Part shown: piece by piece, positions 52,817 through 63,117 of the stretch | How positions within the stretch are numbered: the stretch's first letter is position 1 | Layout: every line of letters starts with the position of its first letter | Assembly: GCF_030816915.1 (NCBI RefSeq) | Contig: NZ_JAUSYN010000002.1 | Coordinates: forward strand, 1,091,501 to 1,155,500 | DNA from: Streptomyces sp. B3I8 | GTDB taxonomy: Bacteria > Actinomycetota > Actinomycetes > Streptomycetales > Streptomycetaceae | Length of the DNA stretch: 64,000 bases | Direction of reading: 5' to 3' | The notes under the pieces: model-generated | What the model was told of the DNA's origin: nothing | Databases searched by the model: none | Seen by the model: the letters and a program-made list of their open reading frames with translations, nothing else | Position numbers and translations under genes: made by a program

Positions 52817-54175
52817 ATGACGACGATCTCCGAGCCGCGGGCGGCCACCGCCCTGCCGCCCGCTCCCCGGCGCTCCCCCGCGGGCGCCGTCCTGGCCCTG
52901 CTGTGGGCCGGGGCCGCCGCGGTGCTCGCCCTGTGGTGGTTCGGCACCGGCTCGGTGGCGGGCACGGCCGGGCGGCTGACCGGGGCCGGTCGCATCGCGG
53001 GGCTGCTGTGCGGGTACTCCTGCGCGGTGCTGGTCGCGCTGATGGCCCGCGTCCCGCTCCTGGAGGAACGGGTCGGCTCGGACCGGGTGGCGCGCTGGCA
53101 CGCGCGGGCGGGCCGGTACACGGTCTGTCTGCTGCTCGCGCACGTCGTGCTGATCGTGGCCGGGTACGCCGCCCAGTTCCACGCCTCCCTCGTGGACGAG
53201 GCGCTCTCGGTGGTGCTGGACTACCCCGAGATGCTCAAGGCGAGCCTGGGTACGGCCGTCCTGTTGGCGGTCGGGATCGTCTCGGCCCGCGCGGTGCGCC
53301 GCAGGGTGTCCCACGAGTTCTGGTACTACGTCCACCTGGGGACGTACGCGGCGGTCTTCCTCACCTTCTGGCACCAGCTCGCGCTCGGCGCCGACTTCGT
53401 CGGCAACGCCGCCGCCCGCGCCGCCTGGTACGCGCTCTACCTGGGCGTGGCGGCGCTGGTGCTGTGGTTCCGGGTCCTGGTGCCGGTCCGGCTCAACCTG
53501 CGGCACCGGCTGCGGGTGGAGTCCGTGCACCGGGAGGCGCCGGGCGTGTACTCGGTCGTCGTCCGGGGCCGGGGGCTCGGGCGGCTGGGGGCGCGGCCGG
53601 GGCAGTTCTTCCGCTGGCGGTTCCTGGCCCCCGGGCTGCGCTGGACCTCCTCGCCGTACTCCCTGTCGGCGGCTCCGCGCCAGGACCGGATGCGCATCAC
53701 GGTCAAGGCGCTCGGCGGCCACAGCGCGGCGGTGGCACTGCTGCGGCCGGGCACCCGGGTGTGGGCCGAGGGCCCGTACGGGGCGCTGACCGCCGACCGC
53801 GGCGAGGGCCGCAAGGCGCTGCTGCTCGCGGGCGGCGTCGGCATCACGCCGCTGCGGGCGCTGTTCGAGACGCTGCCCGGTGACGTCACCCTCGTCTACC
53901 GGGCCCGCACCGCCGAGGATCTGGCGCTCGGCGGCGAGCTGGAGGCCCTCGCGCGGTGGCGGGGGCCCGAGGCGCGGGTGCTGTACGCGCTCGACGGACC
54001 GCACGGCGAGCGGCCGAGCCTGGGCACCGGGTCACTGCGCCGCGCGGTGCCCGACCTGGCCGAGCGGGACGTGTACCTGTGCGGTCCCCGGAGTTTCGCC
54101 GAGGACCTGTACGTGTCCCTGCGGGCGGCCGGGGTCCCGGACCGCCGCATCCACCACGAGTCGTTCGAACTGTGA
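52817..54175 (+). CDS. Ferric-reductase-like transmembrane flavocytochrome (copy 1)
   Basis: A 452-aa NADPH-oxidase/ferric-reductase fold protein. The membrane half (residues 25-215) has about six helices and four likely haem ligands: His95 and His109 (14 apart), His173 and His186 (13 apart), the NOX spacing. The cytoplasmic half has FAD-binding SSPYSLSAAP and NAD(P)H site LLLAGGVGITPLRALFE with YLCGPRSF. It should pass electrons from NAD(P)H through FAD and two haems outward. ATG 52817 has GAAAGGACACGG upstream. A paralogue lies 1.9 kb away. Confidence 0.93.
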   Translation: MTTISEPRAATALPPAPRRSPAGAVLALLWAGAAAVLALWWFGTGSVAGTAGRLTGAGRIAGLLCGYSCAVLVALMARVPLLEERVGSDRVARWHARAGRYTVCLLLAHVVLIVAGYAAQFHASLVDEALSVVLDYPEMLKASLGTAVLLAVGIVSARAVRRRVSHEFWYYVHLGTYAAVFLTFWHQLALGADFVGNAAARAAWYALYLGVAALVLWFRVLVPVRLNLRHRLRVESVHREAPGVYSVVVRGRGLGRLGARPGQFFRWRFLAPGLRWTSSPYSLSAAPRQDRMRITVKALGGHSAAVALLRPGTRVWAEGPYGALTADRGEGRKALLLAGGVGITPLRALFETLPGDVTLVYRARTAEDLALGGELEALARWRGPEARVLYALDGPHGERPSLGTGSLRRAVPDLAERDVYLCGPRSFAEDLYVSLRAAGVPDRRIHHESFEL

Positions 54176-54185
54176 GGTCGTCCAC

Positions 54186-54668
54186 GTGCACGCGTTGAGG
54201 AAGGACCGGCCGCTGCGCCGGATCGTGCTGGCGAGCGCCGCCACCGTCTCCGGGATGGTGCTGCTCCTCGCGCTGAAGCCCCAGGGGGCACAGAGCGTGG
54301 CGGGTGCGACAGCGCCGGCCCCGTCGGTCTCGTCGGCCCCGTCGGCCCCGTCGGCGGGCGGCACCGGTGCGAGCGCCTCCCCGGGCACCGGCGCCCGGAC
54401 CGTCACCGGCGGCGAGGTGCAGACCCGCTGGGGCCCCGTCCAGGTCGAGGTGACGGTCGCCGGCGGCAAGGTCACCGAGGTCACCGCCGTCGAGTACCCG
54501 ACAGAGAACCCGCGCGACCAGCAGATCAACTCCTACGCCCTGCCCCGGCTGCGCACGGAGGCGCTGGCCGTGCAGAGCGCGGACATCGACACGGTCTCCG
54601 GGGCCACCTACACCAGCGACGGCTACCAGCAGTCGCTCCAGTCCGCGCTGGACTCCGCGGGGCTGTGA
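54186..54668 (+). CDS. FMN-binding (flavinylated) membrane-anchored protein, copy 1
   Basis: A 160-aa FMN-binding-domain protein. A basic start with paired arginines (PLRRIVLASAATVSG) leads into one membrane helix (residues 12-30), then a Ser/Pro/Ala linker and the NqrC-like FMN domain. The flavinylation site is DIDTVSGATYTS; Thr141 in SGAT is the expected FMN acceptor attached by ApbE. It would receive electrons from copy-1 reductase outside the membrane. GTG 54186, 10 bp after the reductase stop. Confidence 0.9.
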   Translation: MHALRKDRPLRRIVLASAATVSGMVLLLALKPQGAQSVAGATAPAPSVSSAPSAPSAGGTGASASPGTGARTVTGGEVQTRWGPVQVEVTVAGGKVTEVTAVEYPTENPRDQQINSYALPRLRTEALAVQSADIDTVSGATYTSDGYQQSLQSALDSAGL

Positions 54669-54801
54669 ACACCGTCCGCGCGCCCCGCACCGGCGGGAGC
54701 GACCCTGTGAACCGCGGCCGCCGTTGAACACCGGGCACGTGGCGCCCGTACTCCAGGCCAAGCGGGCCCCGGCCCGATCACGCAGGACCCCGGAGGAGAC
54801 C

Positions 54802-56181
54802 GTGTCCACGATCGCCGGTGGCCGCGCCGCGCGGCGCCAGACGATGCGCCGCATCCGCCCACGACGCTCCCCCGCCGTCCCGCTGCTGATCGCCGTCTGG
54901 GCGGGCGCGGCCGGGGTGCTGTGGCTGTGGTGGATGAACACGCCGTCCCTGGCCGACAACAACGCCAAGATCCTCAACGCGGGTCGGATCACCGGCCTCC
55001 TCGCCGGCTATCTGATGGCGCTCGTGGTGCTCCAGATGGCCCGGGTGCCCGCGCTGGAGCGCCGGGTGGGCTCGGACCGGGTGGCCCGCTGGCACGCGAT
55101 GAGCGGCCGGTACACCATCAGCCTCGTCGTCGCCCATGTGGTGCTGACGATGTACGGCTACGCGCTGCAGGCCGGCAAGGGGTTCGGCGACATCGTCGGA
55201 CAGACGGTCGACTCCGTCGGCCAACTGCCCGACCTGGGCAAGGCCGCCGTCGGCACGGGGCTGCTGGTGCTGATCGCGCTGCTGTCCATGGGCCCGGTCC
55301 GCCGCCGGATCCCGTACGACGCCTGGTACCACGTCCATCTGCTCACCTACGCCGTGGTCTTCCTGACCTTCTGGCACCAACTGTCCACCGGCAACGACTT
55401 CGTCGTGGAACCCACCGCGAAGACGTTCTGGTACGCGCTGTACGGCTCGGTGACCGCGCTGGTCCTGTGGTATCGCGTCCTCACCCCGCTGCGGCTCAAC
55501 CTGCGGCACCGGATGCGGGTCGAGGCGGTGATCGAGGAGACGCCCGGAGTGGTGTCGGTGCTCATCACCGGGCGCCGGCTGCACCGGATCGGCGCCGAGC
55601 CCGGACAGTTCTTCCGCTGGCGTTTCCTGGCGCCGGGGATGCGGTTCAGCTCGCACCCGTACTCGCTGTCGGCGGCGCCCCGCCCGAACATGCTGCGCAT
55701 CACCGTCAAGGCGATCGGCGACCACAGCTCCGCGCTGCGCGGGCTGCGCCCCGGCACCCGGGTGTGGGCCGAGGGCCCGTACGGGGCGTTGACCGCCCAG
55801 CGGCGCAGCCGGGGCAAGGTGCTGCTGGTGGCGGGCGGGGTCGGCATCACGCCGATGCGGGCGCTGTTCGAGACGCTGCCCGGCGCGGCCGGCGACCTGA
55901 CGCTGCTGTACCGGGCCAACACCACGCAGGACCTGGCGCTGTGGGACGAGCTGGCGCAGATCGCCCAGGAGCGCGGCGCCCGGCTGATGTACGCGGTCAA
56001 CAGCCCCGAGGGCGAGCGGCCGGACATCTCCGCCGACACCCTGCGCCGCAAGTTGCCGGACATCGACCGGCACGACGTCTTCATGTGCGGGCCGCCCGGC
56101 TTCGCGCAGCAGGTCTACGAAGCACTGCGCGGCGCCGGCGTCCCCGCCCGCCGCATCCACCACGAGTCGTTCGAGATGTGA
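54802..56181 (+). CDS. Ferric-reductase-like transmembrane flavocytochrome (copy 2)
   Basis: A 459-aa paralogue of the first reductase. Haem ligands are His98/His112 and His179/His192, again 14 and 13 apart; FAD site HPYSLSAAP and nucleotide site LLVAGGVGITPMRALFE with MCGPPGF. Identity is high in the reductase half and lower in the external loop after residue 120. GTG 54802 is preceded by GGAGGAGACC, so it is strongly translated. It duplicates the first unit (reductase plus FMN protein). Confidence 0.93.
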   Translation: MSTIAGGRAARRQTMRRIRPRRSPAVPLLIAVWAGAAGVLWLWWMNTPSLADNNAKILNAGRITGLLAGYLMALVVLQMARVPALERRVGSDRVARWHAMSGRYTISLVVAHVVLTMYGYALQAGKGFGDIVGQTVDSVGQLPDLGKAAVGTGLLVLIALLSMGPVRRRIPYDAWYHVHLLTYAVVFLTFWHQLSTGNDFVVEPTAKTFWYALYGSVTALVLWYRVLTPLRLNLRHRMRVEAVIEETPGVVSVLITGRRLHRIGAEPGQFFRWRFLAPGMRFSSHPYSLSAAPRPNMLRITVKAIGDHSSALRGLRPGTRVWAEGPYGALTAQRRSRGKVLLVAGGVGITPMRALFETLPGAAGDLTLLYRANTTQDLALWDELAQIAQERGARLMYAVNSPEGERPDISADTLRRKLPDIDRHDVFMCGPPGFAQQVYEALRGAGVPARRIHHESFEM

Positions 56182-56224
56182 CGACGGGACGCACGCGAGT
56201 CCGAGTTACGGAGCGAAGCAAGCG

Positions 56225-56683
56225 ATGAAGAAGAGTCACCCCATACGCCGGGTCGTGCTGGCCTCCGCCGCCACCGTGTCCGGGATCGTGCTGCTGCTGT
56301 CGCTGAAGCCGTCGTCCGGCCCGGCCGGCGCGGTCGCCGACGGCGCGGCACCACCGGCGACGGCCGCGGCCCAGGAGTCGCCGCAGGGCGGCACCGGGCA
56401 GAAGGCGGGCGCGACGACCGTCACCGGCGACGCCACGCAGACCCAGTACGGCACCGTCCAGGTCCGTCTCACCCTCGCCGACGGGAAGATCACCAAGGCG
56501 GAGGCGGTGCGGGCGCCGAGCGGCGGCCACAGCACCGAGGTCACCGACGACGCGGTGCCCAAGCTGAACCAGGAGGCCGTCAGCGCGCAGAGCGCCGACA
56601 TCGACGCGGTGTCGGGGGCGACGTACACCAGCGGCGGCTACCTGAAATCGCTCCAGTCCGCGATCGACAAGGCCGGTGGCTGA
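56225..56683 (+). CDS. FMN-binding (flavinylated) membrane-anchored protein, copy 2
   Basis: A 152-aa paralogue of the first FMN protein with the same start (PIRRVVLASAATVSG), anchor helix, low-complexity linker and flavinylation block DIDAVSGATYTS (Thr133). The FMN domain is slightly shorter. ATG 56225, 43 bp after the second reductase. ApbE begins inside its last codons, so expression is coupled. Confidence 0.9.
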   Translation: MKKSHPIRRVVLASAATVSGIVLLLSLKPSSGPAGAVADGAAPPATAAAQESPQGGTGQKAGATTVTGDATQTQYGTVQVRLTLADGKITKAEAVRAPSGGHSTEVTDDAVPKLNQEAVSAQSADIDAVSGATYTSGGYLKSLQSAIDKAGG

Positions 56684-57518
56684 CCAGGTGAGCGACGACC
56701 GGGTGGCCGGACGCCCCACGGCCGACGGCGCCACCGGGGCCGCCGAGGCGCCGCCCGCGCTGCGTCACGCGGAGGAGGTGATGGGCACCGTCTTCTCCTT
56801 CGACGTGCGCGGCGGTGACCCGGACGCCGTCCGGCGGACGCTGGCCGAGGCGGTCGCCGAACTCCACCGTGTGGACGAGGTGTTCAGCACCTACCGCGAG
56901 CACAGCCAGATCTCCCGGCTCGCCCGGGGCGAACTGGCAGTCGAGGAGTGCGATCCGGAGGTCGCCGAGGTCCTGGCGCTGGGCGCCGAGGCAGAGCGCC
57001 GCAGCGAGGGCTGGTTCAGCGTCCGCTACGAGGGCCGGCTCGACCCCACCGGCATCGTCAAGGGCTGGGCCTGCGAACGGGCCGCCCGCGCGCTGGCGGC
57101 GGCCGGGACGACCGGCGTCAGTGTCAACGGCGGCGGAGACGTCCAGGTGTTCGGCGTGCCCGGGCAGCAGCGGCCCTGGCGGGTCGGCATCTCGGACCCG
57201 TTGCGGCCGGGCGCCCTGGCGGCGGTGGTCTCGGCGGCGGGCACGGACCGGCTGGCGGTCGCCACATCCGGTACGGCGGAGCGCGGCGACCACATCGTGG
57301 ACCCCCGCACGACCCGTTCCGCGGTGACCGACCTGGTGGCGGTCACGGTCGTCTCCCCCGGCCTCACCTGGGCCGACGCCTGGGCCACGGCGGCATTCGC
57401 CATGGGCTCACGACAGGCCCTGGCCTGGCTGGAGGACCTGCCGGAGACAGAGGCCCTGCTCATCACAGCGGGCAACGAGGTACGGGCGACGAGCGGCCTG
57501 GCTTCTCGACTTGGCTGA
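56676..57518 (+). CDS. apbE: ApbE, FAD:protein FMN transferase
   Basis: Transfers FMN from FAD onto Thr/Ser of SGAT motifs. The 280-aa protein has EEVMGTVFSFDVRGGDPDAV, GIVKGWACERAARALAAAG, SVNGGGDVQVFGVPG and TSGTAERGDHIVDPRTT in family order. No signal peptide or lipobox is visible, unlike the usual exported lipoprotein form. It overlaps the last codons of the FMN protein (GTG 56676). It has two obvious substrates in the operon. Confidence 0.92.
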   Translation: MADQVSDDRVAGRPTADGATGAAEAPPALRHAEEVMGTVFSFDVRGGDPDAVRRTLAEAVAELHRVDEVFSTYREHSQISRLARGELAVEECDPEVAEVLALGAEAERRSEGWFSVRYEGRLDPTGIVKGWACERAARALAAAGTTGVSVNGGGDVQVFGVPGQQRPWRVGISDPLRPGALAAVVSAAGTDRLAVATSGTAERGDHIVDPRTTRSAVTDLVAVTVVSPGLTWADAWATAAFAMGSRQALAWLEDLPETEALLITAGNEVRATSGLASRLG

Positions 57519-57526
57519 GCCCTGTC

Positions 57527-57550
57527 GAGGGGCGCGGGGAACTGCGCGTC
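57527..57550 (+). repeat. copy 3 of the dispersed GCGCGGGGAAC repeat
   Basis: GAGGGGCGCGGGGAACTGCG starting nine bases after apbE, at the same sort of gene-end spacer as the other copies. Confidence 0.65.
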
Positions 57551-57561
57551 TTTCAGGGGGT

Positions 57562-57580
57562 CCGGGGGCGCAGCCCCCGG
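57562..57580. terminator. hairpin between convergent apbE and argR
   Basis: CCGGGGGC, GCA loop, GCCCCCGG: 8-bp stem between the two convergent stops. Confidence 0.7.
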
Positions 57581-57644
57581 GGACGGGAAGGGAAGGGGTG
57601 GCGGGGGGCGAGAACCCCTCGGGGCGAACCCCACGCCCCACCCC

Positions 57645-58244
57645 TCAATGCCCGTTCTGAGCCAGCCGCAGCAGATGATCCGCCAGGTTCTGCCCCCCGG
57701 AGGGATCCCTGCTGATGAGCAGCAACGTGTCGTCACCGGCGATCGTCCCCAGGATGTCCTGCAGCTCCGCCTGATCGATCGCCGACGCCAGGAACTGCGC
57801 CGCCCCCGGAGGCGTCCGCAGCACCACCAGGTTCGCCGACGCCTCCGCGGAGATCAGCAGCTCCGCGGAGAGCCGCCGCATCCGCTCCTCCTTCGCCGAC
57901 TCCCCCAGTGGGGCCCGCGGCGTGCGGAAACCCCCCTCGCTCGGCACCGCGTAGATCAGGTCGCCGTCGTTGTTGCGGATCTTCACCGCGTTGAGCTCGT
58001 CGAGGTCCCGGGAGAGCGTCGCCTGGGTGACGCTCAGCCCGTCGTCGGCCAGCAGCTTGGCGAGCTGGCTCTGCGAGCGCACCGGCTGCCGGTTGAGGAT
58101 GTCGACGATCCGGCGGTGGCGCGCGGTGCGCGTCTGCGGCACGGCGGGCCCGCCCGCCTGGTCCGGGTCCTGCTCGCGGTCCCGGCCGCGGTCCTCGTCC
58201 TGACCCCGGTCCTGGGCCCGGTCCTGGTGCTGCGCCTGACTCAT
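57645..58244 (-). CDS. argR: ArgR, arginine repressor
   Basis: Hexameric arginine-responsive repressor (199 aa, somewhat long). The N-terminal about 35 residues are a charged tail with QDR/QDE-type repeats. The winged HTH is [25 protein letters not shown]...[20 protein letters not shown], and the C-terminal arginine-binding/oligomer domain has [24 protein letters not shown] and [17 protein letters not shown] 58244 chosen as the only ATG. It follows argCJBD, as in other streptomycetes. Confidence 0.95.
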   Translation of the reverse strand: MSQAQHQDRAQDRGQDEDRGRDREQDPDQAGGPAVPQTRTARHRRIVDILNRQPVRSQSQLAKLLADDGLSVTQATLSRDLDELNAVKIRNNDGDLIYAVPSEGGFRTPRAPLGESAKEERMRRLSAELLISAEASANLVVLRTPPGAAQFLASAIDQAELQDILGTIAGDDTLLLISRDPSGGQNLADHLLRLAQNGH

Positions 58245-58280
58245 CGTCGTCTCACCGTCGTCTCACTCCGGATCTCCGGA

Positions 58281-59465
58281 TCATTCGTCCCCGTGGGTCT
58301 GCTCCAGGACACCGGGGAGCGCCCGGAGGAACGCCGCCACCTCGTCGTCGCCGAGGTTCAGCGGCGGCATCAGCCGTACGACATCGGGGGCGGGCGCGTT
58401 CACCAGGAGGCCGGCGTCCTGAGCCGCCTGTTGCGCCTTCGCGGCGAGCGGCTCGGTGAGCACGATACCCAGCAGCAGTCCGGCGCCCCGGACATGGTCG
58501 ATCAGCGGGTGGCCGAGCCCCTCGATGCCCTGGCGCAGCTTCTCGCTCTGCCGCTTGACGTTGTCGAGCAGTCCCTCGTCGGCGATCGTGTCGAGGACGG
58601 CGAGTCCGGCGGCGCAGGCGACCGGGTTGCCGCCGAAGGTGGAGCCGTGGTGGCCGGGCCGCAGCAGTTCGGCGGCCCGGCCGAAGGCGACGGTGGCGCC
58701 GAGCGGCAGTCCGCCGCCGAGCCCCTTGGCGAGAGTGACGACGTCGGGCAGGACGCCCTCGTGGGCCTGGTACTCGAACCAGTGGCCGGTGCGGCCGACG
58801 CCGGTCTGCACCTCGTCCAGGACCAGCAGCGAACCGCTCGCGGCGGTGATCGCCCGGGCCGCCTTGAGGTAGCCGGGGGGCGGGACGACGACGCCGTTCT
58901 CGCCCTGGATCGGCTCGATGACGACGAGGGCGGTCTCCTCGGTCACCGCGGCGGCCAGCGCCTGCGCGTCGCCGTACGGGACGTGGGTGACGTCGCCGGG
59001 CAGCGGCAGGAACGGGTCGCGCTTGCCGGGCTGGCCGGTCAGTGCCAGGGCGCCCATGGTCCGGCCGTGGAACCCGCCCTCGGTGGCCACCATGTGCGGC
59101 CGCCCGGTCAGTCGGCCGATCTTGAAGGCGCCCTCGTTGGCCTCGGCGCCGGAGTTGCAGAAGTAGACCCTGCCGTCCCGGCCGAAGCGCTGGAGCAGCC
59201 GTTCGGCGAGCGCGACCGGCGGCTCGGCGACGTACAGGTTGGAGACATGGCCGAGGGAGGCGATCTGCCGGCTGACGGCCTCGACGACGGCCGGGTGGGC
59301 GTGGCCGAGCGCGTTGACCGCGATTCCGCCGACGAAGTCGAGGTACTCGGTGCCGTCGGCGTCCCACACCCTCGTGCCCGCGCCGCGCACCAGCGGCAGC
59401 CGGGGGGTGCCGTAGTTGTTCATCAGCGCGCCCTGCCAGCGGGCGGTCAGTTCCTCGTTGCTCAC
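58281..59465 (-). CDS. argD: Acetylornithine aminotransferase
   Basis: PLP enzyme (394 aa) that converts N-acetylglutamate semialdehyde to acetylornithine. Fold-type I features: [63 protein letters not shown] and the PLP Lys in [15 protein letters not shown], with [19 protein letters not shown] 59465 overlaps the argB stop (GTGA). Part of the operon argC-argJ-argB-argD. Confidence 0.96.
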   Translation of the reverse strand: MSNEELTARWQGALMNNYGTPRLPLVRGAGTRVWDADGTEYLDFVGGIAVNALGHAHPAVVEAVSRQIASLGHVSNLYVAEPPVALAERLLQRFGRDGRVYFCNSGAEANEGAFKIGRLTGRPHMVATEGGFHGRTMGALALTGQPGKRDPFLPLPGDVTHVPYGDAQALAAAVTEETALVVIEPIQGENGVVVPPPGYLKAARAITAASGSLLVLDEVQTGVGRTGHWFEYQAHEGVLPDVVTLAKGLGGGLPLGATVAFGRAAELLRPGHHGSTFGGNPVACAAGLAVLDTIADEGLLDNVKRQSEKLRQGIEGLGHPLIDHVRGAGLLLGIVLTEPLAAKAQQAAQDAGLLVNAPAPDVVRLMPPLNLGDDEVAAFLRALPGVLEQTHGDE

Positions 59466-60435
59466 GACTCCCCCTGCTCGTGCTGCGTGTTCCGTCGGTC
59501 CTGCGCGTTCTGTCGGTCCTGCGCGTTCTCTTCGTCCAGCGCGTCGTTCTCGTCCGCCACGACCATCGTGCCGATGCCCTCGTCGGTGAAGATCTCCAGC
59601 AGGATCGAGTGCGGGACCCGGCCGTCGATGACGCGGGCGGTGGTGACCCCGCCCCGCACGGCGTGCAGACAGCCCTCCATCTTGGGCACCATGCCCGAGG
59701 AGAGCTCCGGCAGCAGTTTCTCGAGCTGGCTCGCGGTGAGGCGGCTGATCACCTCGTCGCTGTTCGGCCAGTCCTCGTAGAGGCCCTCGACGTCGGTGAG
59801 GACCATCAGGGTCTCGGCGCCCAGCGCGGCAGCGAGTGCCGCGGCCGCCGTGTCGGCATTGACGTTGTAGACGTGGTGATCGTCCTGGCTGCGCGCGATC
59901 GAGGAGACGACCGGGATGCGGCCGTCGGCGAGCAGGGCCTCGATGGCGCCGGTGTCGATCGCGGTGATCTCGCCGACGCGTCCGATGTCGATGAACTCGC
60001 CGTCGATCTCGGGGGTGTGCTTGGTCGCGGTCAGGGTGTGCGCGTCCTCGCCGGTGAGGCCGACGGCGAGCGGGCCGTGCCGGTTGAGCAGCCCGACCAG
60101 CTCGCGCTGCACCTGCCCGGCCAGCACCATCCGTACGACGTCCATGGCGTCCTCGGTGGTGACGCGCAGGCCGGCCTTGAACTCGCTGACGATGCCGTGC
60201 CGGTCGAGGGCGGCGCTGATCTGCGGTCCGCCGCCGTGCACGACGACCGGCTTGAGGCCGGCGTGCCGCAGGAAGACGACGTCCTGGGCGAACGCGGCCT
60301 TCAGGTCCTCGTCCACCATGGCGTTGCCGCCGAACTTGATGACGACGGTCCTGCCGTGGTGCCGGGTGAGCCAGGGCAGCGCCTCGATGAGGATGCGGGC
60401 CTTGGGGAGCGCGGTGTGTTTCCGCGTCTGGTTGC

Positions 60436-60439
<4 letters not shown>
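59462..60439 (-). CDS. argB: Acetylglutamate kinase with added C-terminal tail
   Basis: Phosphorylates N-acetylglutamate, the arginine feedback point. The 325-aa protein has [61 protein letters not shown] and [31 protein letters not shown]. Usual length is near 295-300; a further about 28 residues ([19 protein letters not shown]) form a hydrophilic tail encoded by an 18-bp repeat. ATG 60439 overlaps the argJ stop (ATGA). Confidence 0.95.
59491..59526. repeat. 18-bp tandem repeat inside the argB 3' end
   Basis: TC(C/T)GTCGGTCCTGCGCGT twice at 59491-59508 and 59509-59526, encoding the QDR-N/A tail. Extension of the gene by in-frame repeat is likely. Confidence 0.85.
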
Positions 60440-62668
<2,229 letters not shown>

Positions 62669-62673
62669 CGGGC

Positions 62674-63117
62674 TCAGGCCTCCGGCCGCACCGCCGGGAC
62701 CTCCCCCTTCGGCTGCATGATCATGCGGGAGACCACGAACGTGACCGGAATCGCCGCGGCGGAGGCCAGGAGCGGGGCGAACCTGCTGCCGGAATGCAGC
62801 ACGTCGACGATCACATAGAGGCCGGCGGTGGTGATGAGGAAATTCGTGACGTTGGTCAGCGGAAAGAGCAGAAATTTTCGCCAGGTCGGCCGGATCCGGT
62901 AGGTGAACCACGCGTTGAGGAAAAAAGAACCGATCATGCTGATCAAAAAACCCAGCACATGCGCGGCGAGATAGGGCAGCCGGGTCAGCAGCAGGAGATA
63001 GCACCCGTAGTACGTGCCGGTGTTCACCACGCCGACGGCGGAGAAGACAAGGATCTGCCGCGCCATCGGCCGGGGGGTCCGGGTCGAAGTGGTCGTCGTC
63101 GTGCCGGTGAGGGACAT
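62674..63117 (-). CDS. GtrA-family membrane protein
   Basis: A 147-aa four-helix protein (QILVFSAVGVVNTGTYYGCYLLL; LAAHVLGFLISMIGSFFLNAWF; FLLFPLTNVTNFLITTAGLYVIV; LLASAAAIPVTFVVSRMIMQPKGE). GtrA proteins are thought to flip polyprenyl-phosphate sugars. The MIGSFFLNAWFTYR block is typical. ATG 63117 shares one base with the glycosyltransferase stop (TGATG), so the pair acts together. Confidence 0.93.
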   Translation of the reverse strand: MSLTGTTTTTSTRTPRPMARQILVFSAVGVVNTGTYYGCYLLLLTRLPYLAAHVLGFLISMIGSFFLNAWFTYRIRPTWRKFLLFPLTNVTNFLITTAGLYVIVDVLHSGSRFAPLLASAAAIPVTFVVSRMIMQPKGEVPAVRPEA

